Of a stretch of DNA of 64,000 bases, positions 43,197-51,896 are shown piece after piece. The DNA is taken from NCBI GenBank assembly GCA_964435475.1, contig CAYSZB010000005.1, positions 9,518 to 73,517 on the forward strand, written 5' to 3'. A program made the translations under genes and the position numbers. Numbering within the stretch: position 1 is the first letter of the stretch; each line of letters opens with the position of its first letter. Source of the stretch: CAYSZB01 sp964435475 (lineage in GTDB: Bacteria; Chloroflexota; Anaerolineae; Anaerolineales; Anaerolineaceae). Under the pieces are notes generated by a model that was not told where the DNA came from, did not search any database, and worked only from the letters and a program-made list of their open reading frames with translations.

Positions 43197-44507
43197 CTAC
43201 TTTTCCAGATTCTCAGGTTCAGAGTGAGGTTCAATATTGGATGGTTCCAATTTGGATAACGCTTTGGTATTGGCTACCTCATCCTTCTGGGTAATTTTGA
43301 ATTTAAACCAGACCGGGATGATCGCCAGCAGGGATGCCCATGCAGTGATTGTAAATGGCAATTTGGGAGAGACATTCTGGTAAAGACTGGCACCAATGAC
43401 TGGAGCGGGGAGGGAGAACACACCCAGGCTGGATTGGATGAGACCAAAGCCGGTACCACGCAGTTTTTGCGGAAGGACCTTGCTGATCAGGGATTGGTAC
43501 GCAGGACCCATCAAACCAACACCGATGCCAAAAATAGCCCAGACGATGGCATAACCCCAGAAAGAACCCACATTTAACAATAAAAACAAAGCACCAGCTT
43601 GGACAACAAAGCCAAGAACGATTGCCAGGCGGTCGCTTTTTTTATCCGCCAGCCAACCAGCCGGTATGTTGACCAGCATATTCGCAATCCCAAAGATCGA
43701 CATTAGCCATCCGATCTGCTGCGCAGAAAGGTCGCCGAAATCCTGCATATAGATAGGAAGAAGCGAACCTGAAAGGGAAAACGACACATCCCGCACCCCA
43801 TCCGTGATCAGTGCCCAGGTGATCAGGCCACCAGCCAGCAGAATGCCCGTCATGGCAGACAGGTTGGCTTTTAAGGAACTAAATTTCAGCGTACCGCTGC
43901 TTGTGGCTTTTTCATTGGTAACTGCCTTTCTTGCCATGGATACCCGCATCACTGTGGCAATTGTGTAAATAATCCCAGCAATTATCAGCATGAACTTAAA
44001 GCTAAATTTGTCAACCAAAAATCCACCAAAAGGAGGTCCGACGATGGTTACAACGGTGAATATGGTTTGGGTGATCCCATACACCCTGGCACGATTTTCC
44101 TCTGACGATTCTTCCGCAATAAAAGCTCCAAAACTGGGACCTACCAGCGAACGTGTGACCGCCCCAAGTCCTTCACCGGCCAAAACCCATTGCCATGTCG
44201 GTGCAAGGATCAACCCGACATAGGAAAAAACACCTGCTACACTGCCGATGGCAATGCTTTTAAGGCGACCGAGATTGTCCGAGATCCAACCACCAAGGAT
44301 CTGCAAAAAGAGGGGAATGATCTGCGATATTGTGAAGAAGATGCCGATTTGCACGACATTAGCATCCAATGATTTCAGGTACAGGGGTAACAGATTGCCA
44401 TACATGCTGCCGGCAATATTTGCCAGGATCATGGTGAGCATGAATACTATGAGCAGTGGTGAAAGCAGCGGCGCTTTTTTTACATGTTCTTCCATGTTCT
44501 TTTCCAT
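43197..44507 (-). CDS. MFS transporter, paralogue of 3124-4443
   Basis: 436 residues, 12 TM. The motif is GGWISDNLGRLKS and the second is IPAGWLADKKSDRLA. Long blocks match the MFS at 3124-4443, for example ANIAG, LPLYLKSLDANV, APTWQWVLAG and EENRARVYG. The first ATG has no Shine-Dalgarno; the second, four codons on (44493-44495), has GGAAAAG five bases upstream and may be the real start. An inverted repeat lies directly upstream (44511-44554). Confidence 0.9.
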   Translation of the reverse strand: MEKNMEEHVKKAPLLSPLLIVFMLTMILANIAGSMYGNLLPLYLKSLDANVVQIGIFFTISQIIPLFLQILGGWISDNLGRLKSIAIGSVAGVFSYVGLILAPTWQWVLAGEGLGAVTRSLVGPSFGAFIAEESSEENRARVYGITQTIFTVVTIVGPPFGGFLVDKFSFKFMLIIAGIIYTIATVMRVSMARKAVTNEKATSSGTLKFSSLKANLSAMTGILLAGGLITWALITDGVRDVSFSLSGSLLPIYMQDFGDLSAQQIGWLMSIFGIANMLVNIPAGWLADKKSDRLAIVLGFVVQAGALFLLLNVGSFWGYAIVWAIFGIGVGLMGPAYQSLISKVLPQKLRGTGFGLIQSSLGVFSLPAPVIGASLYQNVSPKLPFTITAWASLLAIIPVWFKFKITQKDEVANTKALSKLEPSNIEPHSEPENLEK

Positions 44508-44510
44508 GAT

Positions 44511-44554
44511 GACAGGATCTGCCAGGCATTAGCAGTCAAATGGCAGGACCTGTC
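44511..44554. promoter_or_regulatory. 14-bp inverted repeat next to the MFS start codon
   Basis: GACAGGATCTGCCA and TGGCAGGACCTGTC (two mismatches) with a 16-base centre end three bases before the ATG at 44507. This placement suits an operator or an RNA structure that covers the start. No T-run, so it is unlikely to be a terminator. Confidence 0.4.
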
Positions 44555-44608
44555 AAAAGTTGATCACAAGTAATAAATAGAGGTTATGGAGTGATGACAG
44601 CAAGAAAT

Positions 44609-45013
44609 CTATTCGAGGTAAACCTCAACATGTTCACCGTCTTCCTCGTCATACACATCGATGATCTGACCCACCTCACCTGAAGTCAACCACGTGTTGA
44701 GGGTCTCCTGGTCAAGTCCTTCGATCTCGGGCGCAAATTTGGCCCCCATGCGTAAACCGGAGTTGATCAGTGAGACTGGTAGGCGAACGTTCACTTTCAC
44801 CTTCCCGGAAACCGAATCGCTGACCACAACCTTCATGAAGCGTGGTTTTGTTGAGGGTGCAGTAGCTGTGGTGGTCTCGTTGCCGCCCCGGCCTGTTTTT
44901 GGCTTTTCAGCGGACACATCCAGGGTTTCGATCAACCGTGCGCCTTCTTCAGCACTGATCTTGCCTTCCTGGATCATCATTAAAATTCTCATTCTTTCTT
45001 CTGTTGAGGCCAT
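44609..45013 (-). CDS. SHOCT-like regulatory protein (partner of DUF2089)
   Basis: 134 residues. The N-terminus RMRILMMIQEGKISAEEGARLIETL (read as helix-turn-helix-like SHOCT unit, about 7-31) matches the C-terminal motif of the neighbouring DUF2089 protein (DLEKGKINTTQAQQLLQGL). The C-terminal part is beta-rich (VKVNVRLPVSLINSGL) and ends in acidic YDEEDGEHVEVYLE, like YvlB-type proteins. Three bases separate it from the upstream DUF2089 gene. Function unknown; co-regulation is likely. Confidence 0.65.
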   Translation of the reverse strand: MASTEERMRILMMIQEGKISAEEGARLIETLDVSAEKPKTGRGGNETTTATAPSTKPRFMKVVVSDSVSGKVKVNVRLPVSLINSGLRMGAKFAPEIEGLDQETLNTWLTSGEVGQIIDVYDEEDGEHVEVYLE

Positions 45014-45016
45014 GGT

Positions 45017-45424
45017 TCACATTCCTTTCTTTATTTCCAACTCCAACCCTTGCAGGAGCTGTTGCGCCTGGGTTGTATTGATCTTGCCTTTTTCCAGGTC
45101 ATCCAGGATCTGCCTTCGCTCATCAGCGGTCAGCACCCTGTCTTCATCTTTACCGGGTTCATAGCCCAAAGCGCGTATGATCTCATAAAGACGGTTACGC
45201 AGTGTAGGGTAGGAAAGGCCCAATTCATCCTCGAGTCGGTTAAACCTGCCCTCACAACGCACGAAGGTTAAGACGAAATGTCTTTGTTCTTCAGTCAGAT
45301 CAGCGAAATCACCAGCATGTGGTTGAAAGTGACCTTCAATCACCGAATCACATGTGGGACAGACGAACCTGGTAACCAGGATCTCTGAATCGCAGATCGG
45401 ACATTTTTCTGGTAAACGTTTCAT
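45017..45424 (-). CDS. DUF2089 family zinc-ribbon regulator
   Basis: 135 residues from the ATG at 45422-45424, with AGGAG upstream. An N-terminal zinc ribbon (CPICDS and CPTCDS near 7 and 20), a DNA-binding segment LTEEQRHFVLTFVRCEGRFN then LEDELGLSYPTLRNRL near 55-70, and a C-terminal SHOCT-like helix pair shared with the next gene. These suggest a transcription factor that senses through its zinc ribbon. The promoter contains a 12-bp palindrome, possibly its own operator. Confidence 0.8.
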   Translation of the reverse strand: MKRLPEKCPICDSEILVTRFVCPTCDSVIEGHFQPHAGDFADLTEEQRHFVLTFVRCEGRFNRLEDELGLSYPTLRNRLYEIIRALGYEPGKDEDRVLTADERRQILDDLEKGKINTTQAQQLLQGLELEIKKGM

Positions 45425-45457
45425 TTTCGCTCCTGATAATCCTTCATTGATAAGCAT

Positions 45458-45486
45458 ATTTTAGTACATATTTCTAGAAATGTCAA
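45458..45486 (-). promoter_or_regulatory. Consensus promoter of the DUF2089/SHOCT-like operon with palindrome in the spacer
   Basis: TTGACA, a 17-base spacer and TAAAAT on the minus strand. The 12-bp palindrome ATTTCTAGAAAT (45470-45481) fills most of the spacer, a typical repressor-operator position. A second palindrome, TCAATATTATTGA, lies at 45495-45507. Confidence 0.75.
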
Positions 45487-45609
45487 TATTTACATCAATA
45501 TTATTGAATATATTACAAGAATATATTGAAAATATAAATATAGGCATAAATATCGAGTCTGGCGCTTGAGGAATTTTTGGCGATGAGACGGTACAATAAT
45601 GAGGTACTT

Positions 45610-45638
45610 TTGGGTTTAAATTATTGCTTTGGTATAAT
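45610..45638 (+). promoter_or_regulatory. Promoter of ftcD
   Basis: TTGGGT, 17 bases, TATAAT preceded by TGG (extended -10). It leaves a leader of about 24 bases with AAGGAT before the ATG. Confidence 0.6.
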
Positions 45639-45668
45639 CATGACAATTAGCAGAATAAGGATACCCAT

Positions 45669-47213
45669 ATGACCGTGAAACTTATAGAATGCATTCCCAA
45701 CTTCTCTGAGGCTCGCAGACCTGAGGTCATTGACGCCATAAAGAATGAGATCCAGTCAGTTGAGGGCATCCGCATCCTGGATGTCCATTCCGATCTTGAC
45801 CATAATCGCACCGTGGTTACCTTTATTGGCGACCCGGAAGCGGTTGAGGTGGCTGCTTACAAAGCGATTGCCAGGGCGGCAGACCTTATCAACCTGGAGG
45901 AGCATCGTGGAGAACACCCCCGCATCGGCGCATCGGATGTAGTGCCTTTTGTACCCATCTCTGGCGTGACAATGTCAGATTGTGTTGAGATTGCCAGGCG
46001 GCTGGGAAAAAAGGTTGGTGATACACTTGACATTCCTGTTTACCTCTATGAAGACGCAACTTCTCGACCAGAATGCAAGAACCTTGAAGATATCCGCCGT
46101 GGTCAATATGAGAACTTGAAATTGGTTATAGGGACGGATCCACTGAGGGCTCCTGACTTTGGTCCCAAACAAATGGGCCGGGCAGGTGCAACTGTCATTG
46201 GGGCACGACAACCATTAATTGCGTACAACATATATCTTACGACCGGAGATGTGACAATCGCTGAGAAGGTTGCTCGCAGAGTGCGAAATTCATCAGGCGG
46301 ATTGCACTTTGTGAAAGCCATGGGCGTTCTGGTTGAGGGACGGGCTCAGGTTTCGATGAACCTGACAAATTTCAAAAAAACACCCATGGCCCAGGTAACT
46401 GAAATGGTCAGGCGTGAGGCTGAACGCTACGGCACTGGTATTCACCACTCCGAACTGGTTGGTCTGGTTCCCAACGCTGCCTTGATCGATGCGGCACGCT
46501 GGTATATGCAAATGGATCAATTTGAACCACCACAATTGCTTGAAACCCGTCTTTTTGAAGAGTCCGGCAAGCCAGGTGAGGCTAACACACGGGAAGGTGA
46601 AGACTTATTGGATGCTATTGCCTCAGCTTCTCCCACCCCTGGTGGTGGGTCAGCTTCAGCTCATACTGCGGCGGTTGCCAGCGCATTGGTGGCTATGGTT
46701 GGCAGGTTAACGATTGGAAAGCCAAAATATCTTGAAGTTGAACCTGAAATGTGGCCCATGATCGAAAAGGCAGAAGACTTGCGGCAATACTTGCAGGAAG
46801 CGGTCAAGTTGGATGCAGAAGCTTATGAAAGCATTGTCTCTGCCCGACGTCTACCCAGGGATACTGACGAAAAAAAGCTTGAAAGAGCACAAGCCATCCT
46901 AAATGCAACCATTCATGCCGCAGTTGTGCCGTTGGATGTCGCCGGGAAAGCATTGCAGGTGCTTGAAATGGCTGCCCGTATGGTCGAGATTGGCAACCTG
47001 AATGCCATCACTGACGCAAGTGCTGCTGCCAACCTGGCCTATGCTGCGATCAAAGGCGCTGCACTCAACGTGCAGGTCAACCTGCTCGGCATGGAAAATG
47101 AAAATGAACCTGCATCACTGTTGGAACGAATCACAGTCATCCTGAGATCAGCAGATGACTTGATCTCCATTGTGAAGGAGTACCTCAAGCAACGCAGTCA
47201 ACTGACGATGTAA
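45669..47213 (+). CDS. ftcD: Bifunctional glutamate formimidoyltransferase / formimidoyl-THF cyclodeaminase
   Basis: 514 residues, a fusion of two enzymes of histidine degradation: an N-terminal formiminotransferase (about 1-300; CIPNFSEARRPEVIDAI near 7, DLDHNRTVVTF near 42, HPRIGASDVVPFVP near 82) and a C-terminal cyclodeaminase (about 315-514; ASPTPGGGSASAHTAAVAS near 325). The two transfer a formimino group to tetrahydrofolate, giving 5,10-methenyl-THF. The other hut genes are not in the window. Confidence 0.95.
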   Translation: MTVKLIECIPNFSEARRPEVIDAIKNEIQSVEGIRILDVHSDLDHNRTVVTFIGDPEAVEVAAYKAIARAADLINLEEHRGEHPRIGASDVVPFVPISGVTMSDCVEIARRLGKKVGDTLDIPVYLYEDATSRPECKNLEDIRRGQYENLKLVIGTDPLRAPDFGPKQMGRAGATVIGARQPLIAYNIYLTTGDVTIAEKVARRVRNSSGGLHFVKAMGVLVEGRAQVSMNLTNFKKTPMAQVTEMVRREAERYGTGIHHSELVGLVPNAALIDAARWYMQMDQFEPPQLLETRLFEESGKPGEANTREGEDLLDAIASASPTPGGGSASAHTAAVASALVAMVGRLTIGKPKYLEVEPEMWPMIEKAEDLRQYLQEAVKLDAEAYESIVSARRLPRDTDEKKLERAQAILNATIHAAVVPLDVAGKALQVLEMAARMVEIGNLNAITDASAAANLAYAAIKGAALNVQVNLLGMENENEPASLLERITVILRSADDLISIVKEYLKQRSQLTM

Positions 47214-47230
47214 TCCTTGATAAACAAACA

Positions 47231-48262
47231 ATGCATAAGCATTTCATTTTACTGGTAGCTGGATTATTGTTATTGACTGGGTGCACACTGGGTGGCAGTG
47301 AAATGCAACCCGGCCCATCGCTCACTAATATTCTTCCTTCACAGACAACTGCTCCAACAGAGATGATCCGACCTGAGGAATCAGACCCGGTAACAAAGGA
47401 AAGTGAAGAGCCGATTGAGGGTCAAAGTCAGGAAGAGAACGCCAGTTCTTTGCTTTACATTTTTGAGTGTAGTGAAAATCCCTGTGAGTTCGATCAAGCA
47501 GTCCAATTTAGTAGACCCATCTCCAGCGGATTTGTCGATTGGGTTGATCAGACCTACCCATTTGGGAGTACCGCCAGCGGGAAATATGAGGTCCATCATG
47601 GTGTTGAATTCATCAATCCCTCCGGTACAAAAGTCAGGGCAGTTGAAACCGGGATTGTTATGGTGGCTGGAAATGACCGTGCCATACCAAATGGTTTATC
47701 AAACGATTTTTATGGCAACCTGGTGATCATTGAACACCAACTTGATGCCCTTTCTGAACCACTTTACACGGTGTACGGTCACTTATCCAAAGTTATGGTC
47801 GAAGCAGGTCAGGAGGTTCAGCAAGGGGATGTTATTGGTCTTGTTGGGGCAACCGGATATGCGATTGGTTCTCACTTGCATTTTGAGGTGCGGTTTGGCA
47901 CAAATCAATATGACCATACTGTAAACCCTGTGCTGTGGCTTTCTCCACGGGTCACTGATTCAGGAGATATCCTAGGTAACCTGGTCGGTGTGGTCGTTGA
48001 CCGCTGGGGTGAATTGGTGGTTGAAAAACAGATGACAGTCGAAGCCCTGCAGAGGGATGACAGCGGTCGATACAAACGCTACTACCCTACAACGTATGCC
48101 GATCCTGCCCTTACCTCTGTTTCCCCCTACCACGAAAATTTTTCGTTGGCTGACCTCCCGGAAGGTGATTACCGCATCTCGGTTGTCAATGGCAAGCTAT
48201 ATGAGACAACGATATCAATACGCTCCGGTAGGACGACCTTTCTGATGATAAGGGTACCATGA
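47231..48262 (+). CDS. M23-family peptidase lipoprotein
   Basis: 343 residues with lipobox LLTGC near 15-19, a low-complexity linker, then a M23 (LytM/lysostaphin) domain (about 105-225): EVHHGVEFINPSGTKVRAVE near 118-137, YTVYGHLSKV near 178-187 and GSHLHFEVRFG near 214. The first ligand motif has E where H-x3-D is usual (H-H-G-V-E), so activity may be altered; H-L-H-F is intact. The C-terminal ~100 residues are an unassigned beta-rich domain (EGDYRISVVNG). Its stop overlaps the next start (ATGA). Confidence 0.85.
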   Translation: MHKHFILLVAGLLLLTGCTLGGSEMQPGPSLTNILPSQTTAPTEMIRPEESDPVTKESEEPIEGQSQEENASSLLYIFECSENPCEFDQAVQFSRPISSGFVDWVDQTYPFGSTASGKYEVHHGVEFINPSGTKVRAVETGIVMVAGNDRAIPNGLSNDFYGNLVIIEHQLDALSEPLYTVYGHLSKVMVEAGQEVQQGDVIGLVGATGYAIGSHLHFEVRFGTNQYDHTVNPVLWLSPRVTDSGDILGNLVGVVVDRWGELVVEKQMTVEALQRDDSGRYKRYYPTTYADPALTSVSPYHENFSLADLPEGDYRISVVNGKLYETTISIRSGRTTFLMIRVP

Positions 48263-48792
48263 TAAAGAAGATCATAGTGGCTTCATCCAACCCGGTTAAA
48301 TCTGAAGCGGTTTTTAAGGGATTTCAGCGCATGTTCCCTAACCAGCAGTTTTCAATTGTGGGAAAAAGTATTTCGTCCAATGTGCCTGATCAACCGATCG
48401 GTGACCATGAAACCCTGCAAGGCGCAAGGAACCGTGCACATTCAGCCAGGCTCGCCTTCCCGCAGGCAGATTATTGGGCAGGACTGGAAGGTGGTCTCGA
48501 TCGCTTTGAGGGTTCATGGGTGGGATATGCCTGGGTTGTGATACTTTCCACGACGATGGAAGGGAGCGCACGAACCGGAATTTTTACCCTGCCTCTGGAG
48601 GTTGCCCGCCTGGTGGAAAGTGGCATGGAGCTGGGGGAGGCGGATGATGTGGTATTTGGCACCAATAATTCCAAGCAGGCCAACGGTGCTGTCGGATTAT
48701 TGACAGATAATGCATTAACACGGGCAGAACTCTATACAGAAGGGGTGATCCTGGCGCTCATACCATTGCGAAACGAGTCACTTTACACCTGA
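48259..48792 (+). CDS. yjjX: Inosine/xanthosine triphosphatase (YjjX family)
   Basis: 177 residues. Opens IIVASSNPVKSEAVFKGFQ, then DQPIGDHETLQGARNRA near 45-61, and DYWAGLEGGLDR near 74. It is an ITPase/XTPase that removes damaged purine nucleoside triphosphates. The start overlaps the M23 stop with AGGG upstream. It converges with capA. Confidence 0.9.
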   Translation: MIKKIIVASSNPVKSEAVFKGFQRMFPNQQFSIVGKSISSNVPDQPIGDHETLQGARNRAHSARLAFPQADYWAGLEGGLDRFEGSWVGYAWVVILSTTMEGSARTGIFTLPLEVARLVESGMELGEADDVVFGTNNSKQANGAVGLLTDNALTRAELYTEGVILALIPLRNESLYT

Positions 48793-48801
48793 TCGATTCA
48801 T

Positions 48802-49884
48802 TCAGCGTTTGATGATGGGAACACCATTATCCTGCAGGCGAACGGGAATCAGTTTATGTGCCATTACTCCATCTTTGTTTAACCTTGCCATAAAAATGGC
48901 GCTCAGGTTCTCGGGTTCTGAAAATTCGTCAAAAACAAAATTTCCCAAGCCATAGACAATGATGCCGTCTTTGTAACTTTCCACTTTTTGCAATAAATGT
49001 GTATGTGACCCGATAACCAGGTCTGCACCGGCATCAATGGCACTGCGGGCTGAAGCGATCTGTTGCGTTGATGGCCATGCTTGACCTTCTACACCGAAGT
49101 GCATCAGGACGATAACAACATCAGCCTTATAGGCAGCTGAACCGACATCTGCCTGTATGTCTGAAATGTATCCCCAGTTTATCCCCGGTTTTTCAGGCTG
49201 CGCGATCCATGAAAGGTAGTCATAATTCCACATAGGGATATCCAGGTATGCTAGGAAAGCAATTCTGAGCCCATTCTCCTCGATAAATACCGGTTGTCTC
49301 GCCTCAAGGCTTGTTTTACCGGCTCCCACCACAGCGACCTGGTTTGATTGTAATAGGTCGATCGTGTCAACCAAGGCTACCTCGCCATAATCCAGAACAT
49401 GGTTGTTTGCCAATGTCATCAGGTCAAATCCCCCAAAGATAAGGGAATCAACTGCGGTTATAGGAGCTCTGAAGTTATAAGTTTTATTCTCGGGCTCTCC
49501 GCTCTCACTGATCACACATTCAAGGTTTCCCAGGGTGATATCTGCTCTATGCAAGGTGTGTGCCGTAAATTGGAATGGAAATTCAATTCCCTGGGAGAGA
49601 ATATTTTCGCCAATTGTGCGGGCAAGCATCACATCACCAACTGCCATAATGCTCACCTGCCCTGAGGGATGGGGAGTCGATGCAGGTATTGCCTGCGCGG
49701 TGGGGATTTCTACTGGTGTTGGGATAGGGGGCTTTGCTTGCACTGTTTCAGTGGGCTCCACTGCATAAAGAATTGGTTGGGTAGTCATGACAGTTGAGGT
49801 TATATTTGGTGAGCAAGCGACCAATGTAAGGATGGATGCCACCAAAATTATAGTAAATTTCCATCTCACAGTGTGTCCATTCAT
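48802..49884 (-). CDS. CapA-family metallophosphatase-like lipoprotein
   Basis: 360 residues with lipobox LVACS near 20-24, a Pro/Thr-rich linker and a CapA domain: SIMAVGDVMLART near 79, TLGNLECVISES near 117, MTLANNHVLDYGE near 155, VLMHFGVEGQ near 257 and VIGSHTHLLQKVE near 289. CapA relatives act in poly-gamma-glutamate or wall polymer synthesis; the reaction here is unknown. A TATAAT box six bases before the ATG and no Shine-Dalgarno point to a leaderless message. Confidence 0.9.
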   Translation of the reverse strand: MNGHTVRWKFTIILVASILTLVACSPNITSTVMTTQPILYAVEPTETVQAKPPIPTPVEIPTAQAIPASTPHPSGQVSIMAVGDVMLARTIGENILSQGIEFPFQFTAHTLHRADITLGNLECVISESGEPENKTYNFRAPITAVDSLIFGGFDLMTLANNHVLDYGEVALVDTIDLLQSNQVAVVGAGKTSLEARQPVFIEENGLRIAFLAYLDIPMWNYDYLSWIAQPEKPGINWGYISDIQADVGSAAYKADVVIVLMHFGVEGQAWPSTQQIASARSAIDAGADLVIGSHTHLLQKVESYKDGIIVYGLGNFVFDEFSEPENLSAIFMARLNKDGVMAHKLIPVRLQDNGVPIIKR

Positions 49885-49890
49885 ACCAAA

Positions 49891-49896
49891 ATTATA
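49891..49896 (-). promoter_or_regulatory. -10 box of the CapA gene, leaderless arrangement
   Basis: TATAAT on the minus strand followed by TTTGGT and the ATG at 49884. Confidence 0.6.
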
Positions 49897-49972
49897 ATGT
49901 ATCCCGTTTTTCTTTCCCCTGAAATAATTTCAAGTATAATCTTTCATTAAAACCAACAGGACCCTTGGGCAA

Positions 49973-50416
49973 ATGACAGTAGGACAATTCTGGAAAGAAA
50001 AACGGTTGGAAGATCTTAATCCCACAGAATGGGAAGCTTTATGTGATGGCTGTGGCAAATGTTGCCTCCATAAATTGGAGGATATTGAGACTGGAAAGAT
50101 CTACTTCACCAATGTTGTCTGCAAGTTTAGCGATTCGCAGACCGGGTTGTGTACTGATTACGAAGATCGGCATATCAATGTCCCTTCCTGCGTTTATTTA
50201 ACCCCCAAAATGGCTCGCGAAGCCAGTTGGCTGCCCCAAACATGTGCTTACCGCAAAGTAGCCCGGGGAGAAGATCTTGCATGGTGGCATCCACTTGTCT
50301 CGGGTGATCCAAAAACTGTCATCCGGTCAGGCAATTCCATTCTCGGAAAGGTGACCAGCGAGAATGAAGTGGATCTTGATGACCTGGAGGACATGGTTGT
50401 CGAATGGTTTATGTAG
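49973..50416 (+). CDS. YcgN/UPF0260 cysteine-cluster protein
   Basis: 147 residues. Cysteines in the UPF0260 pattern: DGCGKCCLHKLED near 24-36, VCKFSDSQTGLCTDYEDR near 49-66 and SCVYLTP, then QTCAYRKVARGEDLAWWHPL. The family probably binds an iron-sulfur or zinc centre; its function is unknown. A -10 TATAAT lies about 30 bases upstream with AGGA in the leader. Confidence 0.88.
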   Translation: MTVGQFWKEKRLEDLNPTEWEALCDGCGKCCLHKLEDIETGKIYFTNVVCKFSDSQTGLCTDYEDRHINVPSCVYLTPKMAREASWLPQTCAYRKVARGEDLAWWHPLVSGDPKTVIRSGNSILGKVTSENEVDLDDLEDMVVEWFM

Positions 50417-50497
50417 GAAAATATCCATGTCCGAGTATTGAATGGTGTATACTATCATTGTTGATGGTTTCAGCTAAATTTATCTGAATGAGAAAAG

Positions 50498-50857
50498 ATG
50501 ACGATGGAAGCACCAGATTCTCAACCAACAAATGAACCACGTTTGTTGTTAGCTGTAGTTCAGGCACAGGATTGTGACCTGGCATCGGATCTTTTACAGG
50601 AAAACAATTTTTCTGTAACCAGGTTACCAAGCGCTGGGGGTTTCCTTGGCAAACGCAACGCCACCCTCTTGATCACAACCAATGCATCAGAAGCTGATAA
50701 AGTTCTGGATTTGTTAAAGCAAACCTGTCGTAAACGCATTTCCTACATATCGATGCCAATAGAAAATATGCCTTTGCCAGTTCCGGCGCCAACCCCGGTC
50801 ACCATTGGCGGGGTCAGCCTTTTCAACCTGGAGATTGAGCATTTTGAGGAGTTCTAA
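50498..50857 (+). CDS. darA: Cyclic di-AMP receptor (DarA/PstA-like, full length)
   Basis: 119 residues, PII-like fold. RLLLAVVQAQDCDLASDLLQ near 14-33, NNFSVTRLPSAGGFLGKRNATLL near 36-58 (the G-G-F-L nucleotide-site turn) and the C-terminal strand VTIGGVSLFNLEIEHFEEF. This is the pattern of DarA (PstA), which binds cyclic di-AMP between protomers. GAGAAAAG precedes the ATG. It is followed two bases later by a shorter paralogue. Target unknown. Confidence 0.9.
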   Translation: MTMEAPDSQPTNEPRLLLAVVQAQDCDLASDLLQENNFSVTRLPSAGGFLGKRNATLLITTNASEADKVLDLLKQTCRKRISYISMPIENMPLPVPAPTPVTIGGVSLFNLEIEHFEEF

Positions 50858-50859
50858 CC

Positions 50860-51126
50860 ATGAAGCTGATCATTGCAATCATCAGAGACGAAGATAATGA
50901 CCTGGTTTCAAGGACATTAACCCAGGAATCGTTCAGAGTCACATTTATTGCTTCGACCGGTGGCTTTTTACGAAGCGGGAGAAGCACCCTTTTGATTGGT
51001 GTGGATGATAACCGGGTTGAAACGGCATTAAAAATCATACGTGAATGCTGCGTCTCCCCTGTTGAAGCCAATCAGAAAAGAGCAACCATCTTTGTGTTAA
51101 ATGTTGCTGAATTTGTACAAATGTAA
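50860..51126 (+). CDS. Short DarA-like protein, reduced B-loop region
   Basis: 88 residues, clearly related to the gene before it: MKLIIAIIRDEDNDLVSRTL start, SFRVTFIASTGGFLRSGRST near 24-43 and IFVLNVAEFVQM end. The stretch between the fourth strand and the end is much shorter (only about eight residues for the region that holds the large loop in DarA). It keeps the G-G-F-L turn. It may form heteromers with the full-length protein or bind a different nucleotide. GAGGAG lies before the ATG. Confidence 0.8.
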   Translation: MKLIIAIIRDEDNDLVSRTLTQESFRVTFIASTGGFLRSGRSTLLIGVDDNRVETALKIIRECCVSPVEANQKRATIFVLNVAEFVQM

Positions 51127-51203
51127 TATCATTAGTTGTATTATTCATCAATCGAGTCAAGTTTCACGTTTAACAGACCATTTTAATAAAGGAGTAATTC
51201 ATT

Positions 51204-51866
51204 ATGAAATTCGGACAGGCTTTCAGTTTTATATTCAAAGACCCCGATTGGTTCAAGAAGATCATTATTCCCGCTTTGTGTGGGTTGATCCCGGTCGTCG
51301 GTCAGTTTATTGTAGTTGGCTATGTGTTCAAAGTGGCCAAGCAATTAATAATCGAGGGTACAGACAGTCCTCTGCCTGTACTAGATTTTGGTGGAGACCT
51401 CGGAAAAGGATTCATGGTAACTTTGATCAACCTGATCTATATGCTGCCCGTAGCTATTTTTGGTGGGATTGCTGGCGGGATCGGCGCCTCAATTGCAGGT
51501 GCAAATGAAACCATGGCAATTATTCTTGGTATATTAACCGCCTGTGTTGGTATTTTTGCAGGACTTTTAGCCTTGTTCATTGCTTTCATCCTTCCCCCTG
51601 CCATTGCCAATTATGCGGCAAAAGGTGAGTTTAAGTCAGCCTTTAAATTTAAAGAGATCCTTGGAATGGTTAAAAAATCCTTCAAGTCCTGGTTATTGGT
51701 ATTTGCTGGAGGTTTGCTGGCAGGATTGATCGCTCCCCTTGGAAGCATCGCCTGTGGTATTGGTGTGATCTTGACTTCAATTTATGCTGGTATGTTCACC
51801 AATCATCTGATTGGTCAGGCTTATAATGTAAGTCATACCCCTCAACAAGGAGAGATCGTTCTTTAG
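51204..51866 (+). CDS. DUF4013 membrane protein
   Basis: 220 residues with about four or five TM segments (PALCGLIPVVGQFIVVGYVF near 23-42, LLALFIAFILPPAIANYAAKGE near 121-142, LVFAGGLLAGLIAPLGSIACG near 170-190), the DUF4013 layout. Function unknown. AAGGAG before the ATG. It is downstream of the two DarA-like genes by 77 bases; whether it is co-transcribed is uncertain. Confidence 0.75.
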   Translation: MKFGQAFSFIFKDPDWFKKIIIPALCGLIPVVGQFIVVGYVFKVAKQLIIEGTDSPLPVLDFGGDLGKGFMVTLINLIYMLPVAIFGGIAGGIGASIAGANETMAIILGILTACVGIFAGLLALFIAFILPPAIANYAAKGEFKSAFKFKEILGMVKKSFKSWLLVFAGGLLAGLIAPLGSIACGIGVILTSIYAGMFTNHLIGQAYNVSHTPQQGEIVL

Positions 51867-51896
51867 ATTGTAGATTTTATGATTAGCCCCTCACTT

